Positions 35,010 to 48,705 of a DNA stretch of 64,000 nucleotides are shown one piece after another. The DNA is taken from NCBI RefSeq assembly GCF_963082655.1, contig NC_081555.1, forward strand, positions 28,877,266 to 28,941,265. Direction: 5' to 3'. The stretch is from Stomoxys calcitrans. Its lineage: Eukaryota; Arthropoda; Insecta; Diptera; Muscidae. The notes beneath the pieces are model-generated. The model ran no database searches. It had not been told where the DNA came from and was given only the letters and a program-made list of their open reading frames with translations. The translations under genes were made by a program, and so were the position numbers. The stretch's first letter is position 1; every line of letters starts with the position of its first letter.

Positions 35010-35326
35010 CAAATTTTCCCATGAACATTGCTTAAAGGAACGGGGGCAAACTCTCATAAATAAATTAGTGCTATTCGATTTAAGTTTAATGTCAATGGAA
35101 AGGGACCTTCTTTTTTAAGCCTTGTCCGAACGGGGTGCCGCGGTGCTCCACCTCTTTGGGGAGAAGCTTTTCCATGGCTGCCATACCATTTTTTCAAATG
35201 GCATAGTTCCTCACAAATATCGCCAGCATTAGGAGGGAATAACCACCGCTGAAACTTTTTTCTGATGTTCTCGCCAGGATTCGAACCCATAGGCGGACAT
35301 GCATAACCCTGCGCTATGGTTGCCTA
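35010..35326 (-). mobile_element. SINE-M copy, near full length
   Basis: Reverse complement of the full SINE, from tail 'cccatgaacattgc' through 'agcattaggagggaataacc', B-box complement 'ggattcgaaccca' and 'ggcggacatgcataaccct', with head 'tgcgctatggttgcc'. It carries extra bases around 35185 ('ccattttttcaaatgg', a small palindrome). Confidence 0.8.
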
Positions 35327-35484
35327 CTTGTATCAATCTCTAACGCAGACCATTCAGCATTTAATACATGGTACTAAACCGGAACCACACAGTTAAAAGG
35401 CGGTTCCGGTCCATAGAATCGATCGCAGCAGGAACAAGATGGTCATTGGTTATTTAAAGGCGCCAATTACACTTCTCTGGACAC

Positions 35485-35755
35485 CGCAGAAATATGACGA
35501 CGAGCTCCTGGGCTCAAATCCCGACGTGAACATCAGAAACATTTTCAGCGGTGGTTATACCGTTCCCAATGGTGGCAAAATTTGTGATGCTCCCATGTTA
35601 AAACTTCTCTACCAAGTGACTTGCGGCACTCGGAGTCGGCATAAAAAATGAGGCCCCTTATCATTGAGCTAAAACTTTAGTAGGACAGTCCCCAATTTGT
35701 AATGAGAAAAGCATCCCTTGCTCCTTATGGAATGTTCGTGGGAATGTTCATGAAC
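35485..35755 (+). mobile_element. SINE-M copy, diverged
   Basis: Matches in order: B-box region 'gggctcaaatccc' (mutated), 'acattttcagcggtggttat', 'aaaatttgtga', 'cttgcggcac', 'ccccttatcattgagct', 'ttatggaatgttcgtggg'. Opposite orientation to the copy at 35010, only 160 bp away. Confidence 0.7.
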
Positions 35756-36239
35756 GAACTAATCGTATCATGTGAGATAAAACAGGTTAATCGCTCAAGG
35801 GGACGAACGATTTCAGCGGCAAATAGCCTTAGCACAAGTCACGTATGCGTACACAACGACTTTGGGAATGAAACGTACCACCCAACAAGTCGTGTAAGCG
35901 AGTGAATCTCTTAAGGAAACTAAACGCGTAAGCGAAAATAGCTTGCTGATACGCAGGCGAGAAAATCACGTGTAAATGAGCAAAACGAGTAAAAGAACTA
36001 TTTCGTAGGCGAAGAAATCTCGTTAAGACTTTTCTTGGTTTCTTTAAAAACTGTGAGAGCGTAGAACATCTAATAACTGGCTTATGTTAGGTGTAAGGTT
36101 GCAAGGGCATGGGACGATTTAAATCGGGTACTCTCTTCTTCAGCCTTACCATATTAACATTAACATTCCCGACATAGATGGCAAGCAGAATTCAATAGGT
36201 TGATGCTTCAGTACCATGACACCAACAGCAGATGTCATA
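35756..36239. other. non-coding spacer rich in CGAG/GCG words
   Basis: Contains 'gtaagcgagtgaatctctta', 'acgcgtaagcgaaaat' and 'gtaggcgaagaaatctcg', resembling 4680-4760 in word use. Possibly an eroded minisatellite. No gene. Confidence 0.35.
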
Positions 36240-37065
36240 ATTTTTTATGCCTTTACGGGATATTTGTTTTAAGAACACAAATATGTGTGCTGTTATAATT
36301 CTTATAATACTGCTTAGATCATTTTTCTTCCTCATCAGCAGGTTGTCCATATTTTGCTTAGAGCTTTCCTTCCACAGCTTCTTTACATCCTGGATTATCG
36401 TTTCAATGATTAATCCATGCTTCCTTGTACAATTCTAATATTGTCATTCGGAAATAATTTGTTCTCAATATCGCAAGAAATAACGCCTTCTTGTGTTTTG
36501 TTTGTGCTCTTAGACATCGGAAATATATCTGAGGTATGCAAATAATCCCAAATATGTGTGCTGTTAGAATTCCTATATTACTGCCCAGATGATCTTTCTT
36601 CCTCGTCAGTAGGTTGTTCATATTTGGTTTAGAACTTTCGTTCCACAGCTTCTTTACATCCTGGAAAATCGTTTCAATGATAAACCCATGCTTCCTTGTA
36701 AAATTCTAATATTGTTAGTCGGAAATAATTTGTTCTCAATATCGCAAAAAATAACGCCTTCTTGTGTTTTGTTTGTGCTCTTAGACATCGGAAATATATC
36801 TGAGGTATGCAAATAATCACAAATATGTGTGCTGTTAGAATTCCTATAACACTGCTTAGATGATCTTTCTCCCTCGTCAGTAGGTTGTCCATATTCTTCA
36901 CATCCTGGAGTATCGTTGTAATGATTAATAAATGCTTCCTTCTAAAATTCTAATACTGTCATTCGGGAATAATTTGCTCTCAATTGCGAAAGCATGTTCG
37001 CCTCCGCATTTCGGCATTGTGGATGCTCGTAGGCATAGAAAATATATATGAGGTTTCCAAATAGC
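36240..37065 (+). repeat. 271-bp tandem array, about three copies
   Basis: 'caaatatgtgtgctgtta' starts at 36278, 36549 and 36820, giving an exact 271-bp period. Shared words include 'cttcctcgtcagtaggttgt' type, 'catgcttccttgta', 'gtcggaaataatttgttctc' and 'gtgctcttagacatcgg'. A fourth, diverged copy runs to about 37065. 271 is not a multiple of three, so the repeated minus-strand frames of 72-75 codons are passengers. Confidence 0.85.
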
Positions 37066-37202
37066 GATGTTTTTGATTGCGGGGAGTAATCTGTAGTTGA
37101 AAAATTTGACAAGGGTTTACAGCCAGTTTCCACTTCTCTAATTTGCACAACTGTTCACCCATAATGAAATTCGCTGATTTCTGTATACAAGCTAACAAGT
37201 GA

Positions 37203-37305
37203 CCCTGACTCATTGAGCTTAAACTTAGAACCGATAATACTCACTGATATGAAAGAAGCATACCCGCTGTTCCTTAATGGTATGTTTATGGACAAATTTG
37301 CATTC
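37203..37305 (+). mobile_element. SINE-M 3' fragment
   Basis: 'actcattgagcttaaactta', 'actcactgatatgaaag', 'gttccttaatggtatgttta' and 'ggacaaatttgcatt' match the last 100 bp of the SINE. Confidence 0.7.
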
Positions 37306-39834
37306 AACTTAGAGGGTCAAGCTTTTAGTACCATCGATCTGGTAAATGAAAATCTAATAGACGTTGACAAGTGTAAATGAACAGCTACACTTTAGTCTTT
37401 CAGAGAACGAAAAGAATTTAAATTTCCTTAGTGAAACAGTATCTGTAGCACATATACGATGTTCTTGCAAAATTTGTACGTGTACTCCATGGCGCAGCTC
37501 ATTATTGGATTGCAATCACGTTCTCTTTTGATCGAATTAGTCCTTAGGTAAGCTACACCGGAAACCATATTAAATAACTAACTACTACTACCGCAATCCC
37601 CTCTCACTCCATCTAACAATCATCTTCATTTTCTTATGATAACAATTCAAACATTTTGCTCAAACATTAATATAACACATAAACATAATATAATATTGAC
37701 GCTAGTTCTACAACCATTAAACGAATACGCTGAAGAAAAAGAAAAATATATTAACAGAAATAAAAAAAATACATATGACAAACGAAAAATGTGTTTTAAA
37801 CAAATGTCCCCCTAAGAAAATTTTAGTCTAATATTAAACTATTAGAATAAGAGATTTGATATAATAATTATATGAAAAAAGATAAATAAATATTATTGTG
37901 ACGTATTATATTGACGTATTATATATATATAAATTTATTTGAAGAAGCAACCAGCAGAAGAATAGTTAATTTAAGTATTAATTTAAAGGGCTAAATCAAG
38001 AAAAACACCAAATTTATAATTATTTATTTATATACACAAGCATACATAAATATCTTTATATGTAAGAGATATGAAATAAAATTTTTATAAAATATAGATA
38101 TATTAGAGAAATTTATTAAGAAACTCAATATAATATTATATAAAAAGAAAACCGAAAGAATATATGAAAAATGATAGAAAATATAAAATATTTACATATT
38201 CAAAAGTTTTAAAAAATCTTCATAAAATATATCAAATTATTATTATTATATCGAATGGCAATATTTGTGAAGGTTGAGGTAATACCAAACCCTAAAAACT
38301 TAATATATAATTAATATGCAATAAAAAATATATATTAGTAATATAAGAAAAACATAAGAGGTAAAATAGATATTAATAAGTATCAAACAAAATATCGATG
38401 TCATTTATAAACAACTAAGGCGCAACAGAATCACCATTGCTCAACAACATCATTACATCAATAACAATGGTAAGAACAGAGTTTTCACCATGACTAGTAC
38501 TGAAAACTCAATAACATCAACAACATCTAGAAGAAAGCAACAGAAAATGAAACGGATCATTTAACAACAGTTTAAAACAAAAACATGATATTTTATATTA
38601 CATTCATAAAGTCCATCTTAAAAACAAAACAAACATAAATCAACGGATTTATCAGCATATTAAATAGATCAGTTACATAACATTATTTTCTATAAATTTT
38701 AAGTTCATTCTAAAATCAAGAAACGAAGCTATTTAATAAATTATCGAAATTTATAATGCAATATACAATACTATATACAAACACAAGAAAAGAGAAATAT
38801 TATATTATTATTAATAGATCAAACATAAATTCTATATACATATACATATATATGTGTGTACTGTATTTTATATACCTAGAAAAAAGAAAGAACTAAATAT
38901 AATTATTTATATATACAAAGAGAAAGAAGAACACACTTATATATGTGCAAGATATACTCTATCGAAAAAAAGATTTATCTAAAGTTAGCATGAACAAACA
39001 ACAAAAATCATAGTTTTTTAGCCGTTACAGTCAAACATAGTACATGTGAAACCAATGTCATCGTAATACAATTATAGTTATACTATATCAACAAATATAT
39101 TGACAATTCTCATTCAACGACTAAACATTAAATTCACAAAAGAAGAAACGTAAACGTAACTTAACTCTAATGTTCACAAATACATACATATTTTTGAAAA
39201 GAAAGATAGCAAGAAAGTAAGAAGACAGAAAAAAATCAATCGACCTACCATAGACATAATAACCAAAATGCAAAGACAAAAGGTGTTTTAGTGATTTGCT
39301 AAGGTTTCTCAAAAATTTTAAAAGGTTTCATATTCACTAATCTAATTTCTAATAAAACTTCATCTAGGCTTTACGGTTTGTTGTATACAATCACAGTTTC
39401 TGTTGAATTTATAGTTAGGTTAGGTTGATAAAGGATAATAGAAGAATATAATCTTGATAACTATCAGAAAGCCTATTGTTATTATAAAATCTTCTTTATT
39501 CTTCAGCCTCAAAAATAATGAACTCTTCTAATGCTTCACACCAATGTAACTCCTGGTACCACTTAGATGATGGGAAGAAAGCACTGAGCCTAAGAGGATT
39601 TCCCGTTTTTAATTCTTCTGATGCCTGAAAGAAGGAAGATCCGAAAGGACTTTAATATGGTGACAGTGGATATGAAGTCGGTAGCGTTATCCACGTAAAA
39701 TCTAACTGTAAGCTTTTGTATTAATGAATGTAAGTCATCAATTTTAACAATCAACTAGTGTAGTACAAGTATCTGTAGTATTCTGGTAATTTCTTCTATA
39801 ATCATTTGGAAGTCAAAAGGAGGGACCACCATAT
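37306..39834 (+). other. A-rich UTR-like island and flanks
   Basis: 37690-39130 is A/T-rich with 'aacaacatcattacatcaat' and long ATATAT stretches, free of repeats A-D and of open frames. The composition is like 24431-26060 and 45000-47030. Outside it, unrecognised sequence. Confidence 0.4.
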
Positions 39835-40312
39835 TTTTATACCCTCCACCATAGGATGGGGGTATACTAATTTCGTCATTCTGTTTGTAACACCTCGAAA
39901 TATGCGCCTAAGACCCCATAAAGTATATATATTCTTGATAGTCATGTCATTTTAAGTCGATCTAGCCATGTCCGTACGTCCGTCCGTCTGTCTGTCGATT
40001 GTACGCTAACTTTCGCTTGCAATACTTTTTATTAGTGCACAAATACTTTTTATTAGTGTAGGTCGGTTGGGATTGTAAATGGGCCAAATCGGTCCATGTT
40101 TTGATATAGCTGCCATATAAACCGATCTTGACCGGTCCGGTCTTGATTCCTTGAGCCTCTAGAGGCAATTATCGTCCGATTTGACTGAAATTTTGCACGT
40201 GATGTTTTGGTAATACTTCCAACAACTGTGCCAAGTATTGTCAAAATCGGTTTATTACCTGATATAGCTGCCATTTAAACCGATCTGGGGTCTTAACTTC
40301 TTGAGCCCCTGG
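39835..40312 (+). repeat. family A repeat (A7), 3' truncated
   Basis: Clean head 'ttataccctccaccatagg', 'atgggggtatactaatttcg', 'tcattctgtttgtaacacct', then 'cgtccgtccgtctgtctgtc', followed by two internal units with 'gatatagctgccatataaac'. No terminal GGCCGAA. Confidence 0.75.
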
Positions 40313-41639
40313 GCACACGGAGCACCAGCGAGAGCCATTGCCGTTGTCTAGCCATCAATACAACTTCCAACAGATGCCTTTACAAAAGTGATAGTTTTTT
40401 TCCATGTAAGTGGTCGAGAACTGGGATCGGTCCCTATCACCAGAGGATCTATCCCGTGACAGGTTTGGGACCTATCCCATTTCTCATTTCATTCTCACTT
40501 GCTATAAGCACTGACATTTCATTAAAATTGTCAGTGCTTATACTCCTCTATGAGTTTTCTCCCAGAGGCAAGACTACTAAATTCATCATTCTGTTAAGTC
40601 ATCCTTCGAATCTATTATTCGAAGATTTATTGTGGCATTCAAAATCTAGATCTTTGAGGAACCCGGCGAAATTTTGAACATCATCCTCCTCCAGACCTGC
40701 AATGGTATCGTTTACGAACTGTACATTGTCGCTCATGGTTATCTCTTCGCTAATGTCCTAGAGTAAATCATTACAAGAACAAGACTATGGGGGTTTTTTC
40801 ATCTATTGGAGGACTAAATCCAGGCAGATTTAAAGTCATTGTTCTTTAAAGAAGTATGAAAAGGTTCATTGATGAAGGTGTCACCAACCAGAGGTGACGA
40901 TTTATGTATGTACCCTAGAAACTAGTCCTTCATCGAAAAATTCATGAATAACCAGAAATCCTGTCATTGTGTATTCCAGAAGAAGTAGACAGAAGAATCT
41001 CCATCAATATTTTTCTTAACGACAAACTGGGGGTTGAAAGCATATACGTCACCATTGACACAGCATAAGTAGAAAATAAGTCAAATCATTACTAGACGTA
41101 TGAAGACACATATTGATACTAATCAACTGTTGAAACAAAGCCTTCATATTGCTATATCCTTGCAAAACACATCATTTCACAATACTCATGTTACTTCATT
41201 TAGGCTAAACTTGTTCTACTTTGCCTTTTATTGTTATGTCGCTCATCGACGTACTCATGTGTGGCCAAGCCTTTCAAAGTGTAGATTACCTCTGTATACA
41301 CACCTCCTGGAGAATTCCTTTTGTAGTTTATCTTGAAGATACATAAGTCCTAGCCAACTAACCATTTATACCATGAAAACAAACTGCAAAGCTGACCATT
41401 TCCCTACAGCAATCTTTCACCTTATTTATCGGACTTTCATATCTCTCTTACAAAATTTCCAAAATTTTTGTTTACAAAAACTCTTTCTTCCGCATCTTTG
41501 CTTTAACTTCAATATTGCCAGAAATGAAATGAAAAAAATTATATTTTGAAAATCTTCAATCACCTGCAAACACCATTCATTCCACTAAACGAGTTTATCA
41601 GGCTAGATTTAAAGCAAATCAGATCAGATTCCATATACT
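40313..41639. other. non-coding spacer
   Basis: No gene. A 13-bp perfect stem with a 12-nt loop lies at 40504-40541 ('ataagcactgaca' and its complement). Short plus-strand frames near 40456 and 41100 show no domain. Confidence 0.4.
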
Positions 41640-42350
41640 AACAGCAAAAAATATACAATTCAAACATACATACATATATCAAACATCCAAACTAACAGTC
41701 ACACTTAAACACACACACAAAAAAAATATAATAACGCTCCCGCCCCGAAACCAAACCAGAACAAATTTGAAAAAATCAAACTTAAGAAATAAAATTTTTT
41801 ATATAAAATATGACAAAGAAATAAGCAAATTATAATATAATAAAAAACATAAATAATATTTATAATTTTAAGAAATTTTTAAATTATTCGAGTGAAGATT
41901 AAGAAAAAAATATTTAAAAGAACAGCTTCCAAAATATAAAAAAATATATATTTAAAATACATGAGATTTATTATAAAGTATATATATACATACATATATG
42001 AAATTTATTAGTTTTATAAAAGAGATATTTTAGAAAAGTGACAGATATTCTACGTTTTTCATAGGCATAGAACAATTTTATGAAAAGTCCCCAAAAGATG
42101 CTAACAGATTGAAAACCAATCAATGAAACATAAAAGGTGCAAAAGTGGGCAAAGAATAAGTAATGACACTAACAACAGCGATTTAGAAAAGAAATTTATT
42201 AAAAAAAAATAACAAAAAGATTTTTTAATAGTTTTTAGACTTGAATGTAGAAAAAAAACGATTAAGGCAAATCATATAGAATTTAATGATAAAACAAAAC
42301 AAAAATATAGGTTTTATAAACTACCATAAGGAAATATTAAATAGAAAGTG
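41640..42350 (+). other. A-rich UTR-like island
   Basis: Composition as in the other islands, with CA and TA runs ('cacacacacaaaaaaaat', 'catacatacatatat'). No gene. Confidence 0.35.
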
Positions 42351-44936
42351 AAAAAATGGATTGGAGGTCTTTGCTCGCAAAACCCAACAATATTGAAATG
42401 AGTTGGGCATGTACGAATTTCGACATTAAATGTTTTTCATTAGATTTAAGTTTTGTAACAACTCTTAAAGACTTTGAATGACTTTGTTGTAACAATAGGT
42501 TTAAAAATCTAATATAAAAATTATATGAACAGATTATATTATCTTAGAATGTTACAAGAGCATGTGGAGAATCTCTAACATGAAAATAATGTAGGTATTC
42601 TCTTGTGACCATTCTTTCTTGACTATGTACTTTTAAAGATCTCTCAGATAAAACTTTGCAAGATCACTTAGATCGGAGAAAACCCGATACCGCAAGATGG
42701 AGAGTTCTCGCCCCTACCAAACCGGTGTTTATCAAAGAAAATGCTTGTTAAACCGTTGTCTCATCCTCATTTACATCACTGCAGCTTCTACACTATGTAC
42801 TACGCGGGTTTCTCATGTGCGCGGCGAAGTGACGCCACGACGAAAACAATTCATCCCTCCCTTATTTCCTGATCGACGGTAGACAACAGAATTCTGGCAA
42901 ACCATCTCACCACTGTCTTCGCACTGACCTTCCCTTCAATACACTGAAAAATGATATATAAGCGATATTAATGACCCTTGCTCCATGTGATCACATGAAA
43001 GCAAAACCTAAACATCCCATTTTGAATCCGGTCTTCGCTCCTCACTAGGCTTCATATTCAGCACCTTTTTCAAGCCAGCCGGCAGTGCAGACCGAAACGT
43101 CCCGTTATTACCGAAGCAGGCAAATTTCTTTACCATCATCGTTAGGTGGAATATTGTGATGAGGAGATCTTAAAGCTGACAAAATTCAGGCCACGCTAGT
43201 TGTAGTTATATTGCCAATCTGCCATGAGGTACTTTTAGACGAATTTGGTCAACTTTGGCTGACTAAATTTAGTAATTCTTGATCCAATTTGTAAAGCAAG
43301 GAGGACATGTGTATAAAAACGTCCAAAACCTCCCTTTACGAGCCATCTCCACACGAACGAGGTCCTTGACAGTTAGCGGCTTGTTAATACGTTTTTCTCA
43401 ATATAACTCGTCCCATTATAACTCGCCAATACTGAAAAAATAAATCCAGTTGCTCAGCCAGCAACCACTTGGCACCATCATCGAGTTCAGTAGCTAAATT
43501 TTAAAGCCAATTTTGGCTCTGTAGTACCATTTTTCTCAAAAAATAGAGAAAGATAGAAAGTATAAGAAATTAAAAAAAAATCAAAGAAGAGAAAAAATCG
43601 ATGTACCGCTTATGGCAAAAGCTGTAATCAACACTTACACACGATTGGTACGATCATGATGTGCCTAAAGTGGCCATTAGTGTTGGAGCTGGCAGAAAAA
43701 TATCAATATTTTATTTTTTGTCTGAATATCGATTGATATTTTTTCTATCGATACTGTCCGCAAAGTTATATATTTTGCAAAATTGAACAAAAATAGTGAA
43801 TCCGACACTGATTCTATACCATAAGATACATTGCACCTATAGACTTACTGTTTTCTACCAAAGAAGTTTACTTGTCGACAATTTCGTTCATGGCTTATGA
43901 TTTTCATTTTGTGTGTATAGAATACAAAAAAGATATCAAAATTCGGCGCCAAGTCTCGGGAAAGCTGCTTTCTCCCAAAAAAAAAAACTCCGAAATGAAA
44001 TAGTTGAGCCAATGGGCTGATCTATGAATCTCAAGGTATTAGAGTGTAGAATACAAATGTGATAGAAAAATTAAATGCCAATTATCTGGAGGACACTCCA
44101 CCCCAAAGCAAACATTTGGCCGATCAAGAAAATATTGAACTCAATAATAGTTAGTCGAGAGTTGAATTGGAATCTAACCATATTACAAATCACCCCAAAC
44201 GGACATGAAGTTCGTACGGGACAATATGGGGCTAAAATAAATAGTCTTTTGAAGTAATGTACAAATCTTATATTCAAATTTGGAAGGACATGCGCGGAAA
44301 ATGTTATCAGGTATCGGCTATGGTATTTAAAATACTCATACATCGCCTTCATAGAATTGTCAAAAATTTGATCTTTGAATTTCTCCATGCAGAGAGCCTT
44401 CTCAATTGTAAGAGAGAGAAATTCTGATATTGGTACAACGAATCAACCTAGGTAGGGTACCAACTGCCTGCTTACAGTTGTCAGTTAGCATTACCAGGGG
44501 ATCTTTGGTCTTTATCAAAAGTAATGAGTTGCTGGGAAATTTCTTCAAATAGTTCGCTTCTCGAAATGAAGAATCAACAAAGATCAGAATTCTTCTAGCA
44601 TCGACCAAGACCAAGAAAACTTCGAACCGTACGTAAAATTTTCGGATCTCATATCTGACTTCCATCTTTTATGATATTGTTCATTTAATGAAGCTTATCA
44701 CCCACTCTGTAAAACGGTAAGTAAAGATTTCGGAACTCATATCTGACTTCCATTCTTTTATGATATTGTTCATTTAATGAACCTTAGAAGCATAGATAAC
44801 CAATCCAAATTAACAGTAAATTCACTATAAAACTATATTGATATTTCTCTTTGGACTTTTAAGTTCATTTCTGAACTCTACAAATATATCATTTTAGCTC
44901 TCTTCTATCTATTCAACTATCATGCATCTATCTACT
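42351..44936. other. non-coding spacer with family E scraps and an 88-bp duplication
   Basis: Family E pieces at about 43900-44300 ('gggacaatatggggctaaa', 'cttatattcaaatttgg') are related to 10560-10710. 'ctcatatctgacttccat' recurs at 44648 and 44736 with shared flank 'atgatattgttcatttaatg', a two-copy 88-bp tandem duplication. Short frames (105 codons at most) look spurious. Confidence 0.45.
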
Positions 44937-47025
44937 ATCTCTTCAAATTAAATGTCAATGGGAAAAAAGCAAAAAAACAAGTTGTAACAAAAATAGTTTT
45001 AATATTCATATTTGTTTTAGTTTTAAAAAAATACCAAAATATTTATAAAAAAGACATTTCCATGAAAATAAAAATATTTAAATACATAACAAAAATAATT
45101 ATAAATGGTTTTAAGAAGTTGCTAAAAGCATAACGAAATAGGCAAGGGAATAAGGGCTGGCCAAAACAGGAGTGGATTGCATGGAGTCATTGAAATATTT
45201 ACGATATTGCCAAATGGTTGTGTGAAGTTTTAGAAAATATAAAGATTATATAGCAACAATATATATATATATATATATACACAAAGATTATAATGCAATT
45301 TGGTTGGATGTATCTTCCCAAGCTGCATATAAATCACAAACAACAAGACTTAAAGACTTATACTAAAAGTAAAATTAAAAAAAAAACAAATATAGAAGAA
45401 AACAAATCTAATTTTTTATAAAAAAATGCATTGGGAGAAGAACATCAAGACAAAAATACAAAGCATTTACGATATAAAACAAGCGGGTAGCAAGTCAAAA
45501 CATATATCGTTAAATGTTCAAATTATGACCAGAGATCCATACCTCCAAGAAGGTCAAAAGCCCAAATTCACATGGCCAAATTACAATACATTTAAATATT
45601 TATATAGTGAAAAATATATATATATATAAATATTATTTTTTTACCAAAACAAAATCTCATAATTTATTTTAACCCCAATACAATACACAAATAAATTATT
45701 TACAAAAAAAAAAGAAATAAATAAGATCGTAGTATAAAGGCATGACTCGAAGGCTTGAAACTATGGCTAAACCCTACTCAGAAGCATTGCCCAGCATTTA
45801 TCAGGCTTGTCAAGGCACATCAGGGTTTGGCTAAGTTTTCATATTTTCATAAAATAAAAATATAGTAAATCAACAGATGTACTTATATATAAGAAAATAG
45901 TTTATGAAATACAAAATATTATATATATTGAATAAATAATATAAATAAATTTTTTGCTACTCAGTTAAATGTCTATTTAATGTATTAGTAAGTAAAAGAA
46001 GATTAAATATTATTTATATATTTTAGTTTTTTTTATTTTTATTTTCAACTCATATGAAATATATAAAACATATACAACAAACAACAACACAAAAAACATA
46101 GAATTCATTAATATATATTAAAAAAATAAATGTAAAACAAAATAAGCCCAAATAGCAAAACAAGGATCTACAGTAACAACAGCAACAACCACAAACAAAA
46201 ATCTATGTTCGTTCCAATGAAATTCATACAATTACATAACAAGAAAATACAAAATACAACCATGTGTCCTAAAACAAGAACAAAAACAAAACAAAAAACA
46301 CACAATTTCCTAAAAACAACAAAACAAACGCAACAGAAACAAAGAAATATTTATATGAAATATACGAAATAAATAAAATACAGAGTATATATTAGCAACA
46401 TAACAGAAGAATATAAAATCCATTAACGAAAAACATCAGCAATATAAAAATCTTTTTATTTATATATTAACAAAAAATAGAAAATATATATATGAAGAAA
46501 TATTAAATGTCTAAAGTCTATATAGCATATTCATATTAAATAGATATATCATATACATTCATGCCATAAGCAACCAAAATGACAACAACAAGAAAAAAAT
46601 CTATATTACAAAAAAAAAAATATATATATACAGTATATAACGATGATTCAAATACCACCATTAAATTCCTAAATATAATTTAAAAACAGAGGCAGTAAAT
46701 CATTAAATCAATATATTCTATTCTATGAAACCAGAAAATCATCCCTTAAAACGAAAAACATACAGAGGAAAAATATTAACAAAATATAAAATCATATAAA
46801 ATATATTCATCCATATATATTTATTCATTAAAAAAAAATCAATAACATATATATGATATATAGACACGCATAAACGTTTTATTAAATGAAACAAAAGAAT
46901 TATATGTATGTGTATTCTTATTATTGTATTCGTATTTTATGTATTAGGTTTTGTTTCACAATCTCTTTTGCTCTTTCATTAAAAACAAAAAATAATAAAA
47001 ATATATATGAAAAACAAAAAAATTC
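44937..47025 (+). other. A-rich UTR-like island, last before a poly(A) signal
   Basis: Highly A/T-rich with many 'aacaaaaacaaaacaaaaa' runs and TA tracts, no transposon and no open frame. It ends at the AATAAA described next. Confidence 0.4.
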
Positions 47026-47031
47026 AATAAA
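47026..47031 (+). terminator. candidate distal polyadenylation signal
   Basis: Canonical AATAAA. It is followed 10-40 nt downstream by a GU-rich stretch ('ttgtttcgtgatttatttgg'), the usual arrangement of a cleavage site. Immediately after it, sequence composition changes from A-rich to ordinary. Could be the end of an extended fne message, or of nothing. Confidence 0.4.
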
Positions 47032-47403
47032 CTTAAAAACAACAATTGTTTCGTGATTTATTTGGGCCTTAGATGCAATTATCTACTATGCTAACTTAAT
47101 TACGAATGTGAAGATCTTGTCGCTTTGCTGGAGCTGAAGGAAGGGTCTTCAAAATAGGCAATTTTTTATTAAAGAATTAGAAAAACCCCTGGTACCCTCC
47201 ACCAGGGACGTAACCAGGATTTTAGTTTGGGGGGCCCACCCCATTCGAAAATTGCCAAATTCATCTGTTACTGCGAAATTGGTATAGATACCTCAAACTT
47301 TTTTTTTAAACTTGTGATCGCTACTAGGTGCAGGAACTCGCCCATCGGCGGTGACATTTGGTTAAAGTCAGAGCTAAATTTTTTACTGCTTTCCAACATT
47401 CTA
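47032..47403. other. non-coding spacer
   Basis: Includes 'ccaccagggacgtaaccagg' followed by a G run, a phrase that looks like the end of some repeat, but only one copy is present here. Confidence 0.35.
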
Positions 47404-47638
47404 TTGGGTTGCCCAAAAAGTAATTGCGGATTTTTCATATAGTCGGCGTTGACAAATTTTTTCACAGCTTGTGACTCTGTAATTGCATTCTTTCTTCTGT
47501 CTGTTATCAGCTGTTACTTTTAGCTTGCTGTAGAAAAAAGTGTAAAAAAGTATATTTGATTAAAGTTTATTCTAAGTTTTATTAAAAATGCATTTACTTT
47601 CTTTTAAAAAATCCGCAATTACTTTTTGGGCAACCCAA
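47404..47638. mobile_element. Tc1/mariner-type MITE, copy 1 (235 bp)
   Basis: Flanked by TA at 47402-47403 and 47639-47640. Terminal inverted repeats of about 30 bp start 'ttgggttgcccaaaaagtaa' and end 'ttactttttgggcaacccaa'. No open frame. A second copy at 50528 is almost identical, indicating recent activity driven by a transposase elsewhere. Confidence 0.9.
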
Positions 47639-48085
47639 TATTTATAGGCCGATCCTTACCTTTCAAAGCCTTCAAAATGTGGTTGCCTTTGCGGATATCT
47701 TATTGTAGTTATATATCCACAAAAATTGTGGATTTCTACAGCCTTAACCAGTAAGGAAAGGCAAAAGTCGGGCGGTGTCGACTGTGTGATACCCTACATC
47801 TACACTAAAAGTACAATGTGGGAGCTATGTACCTTCTTTACCAATTTTGATGGACCTCGGGGAGCAAATATATTCAAACTGTAACAACTATGGTGGACAA
47901 ATGGCAACATTATTGCAAATTACCCAAAATCTGACGAACATATGTATATATGGGACCTATAGCTAATTATGAACCGATTTCCAGTAAACTTCTCAGATCA
48001 TGTGGTAGTCGTCGAAGAAAGCGTTGTGCAAAATTTTGGGAAGATTGGTCAAACAATGCGCTTGCATTGGCTTTTGGGGTGAAAA

Positions 48086-48087
<2 letters not shown>

Positions 48088-48165
<78 letters not shown>
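48088..48165. repeat. (TA)n microsatellite, ~78 bp
   Basis: Uninterrupted TA dinucleotides. Open frames of YIYIYI across it are artefacts. Confidence 0.95.
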
Positions 48166-48166
<1 letters not shown>

Positions 48167-48192
48167 CTTTGCAAATCGGAAGAACATATATT

Positions 48193-48599
<407 letters not shown>

Positions 48600-48705
48600 A
48601 AAATCTGCACCAATTTTGAGCAAACTTCTCAGATACTGTAACAGTCATCAAGGAAAGCGTTGTACGAAGTAAAGAGAAGATTGGTCAATTCATTTACAGG
48701 GTAGT

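Noticed and set aside
36240..37065. Repeated 72-75-codon minus-strand frames as a possible gene family
   Set aside because: Copies follow a 271-bp DNA period that is not a multiple of three, so similarity is explained by the tandem array.
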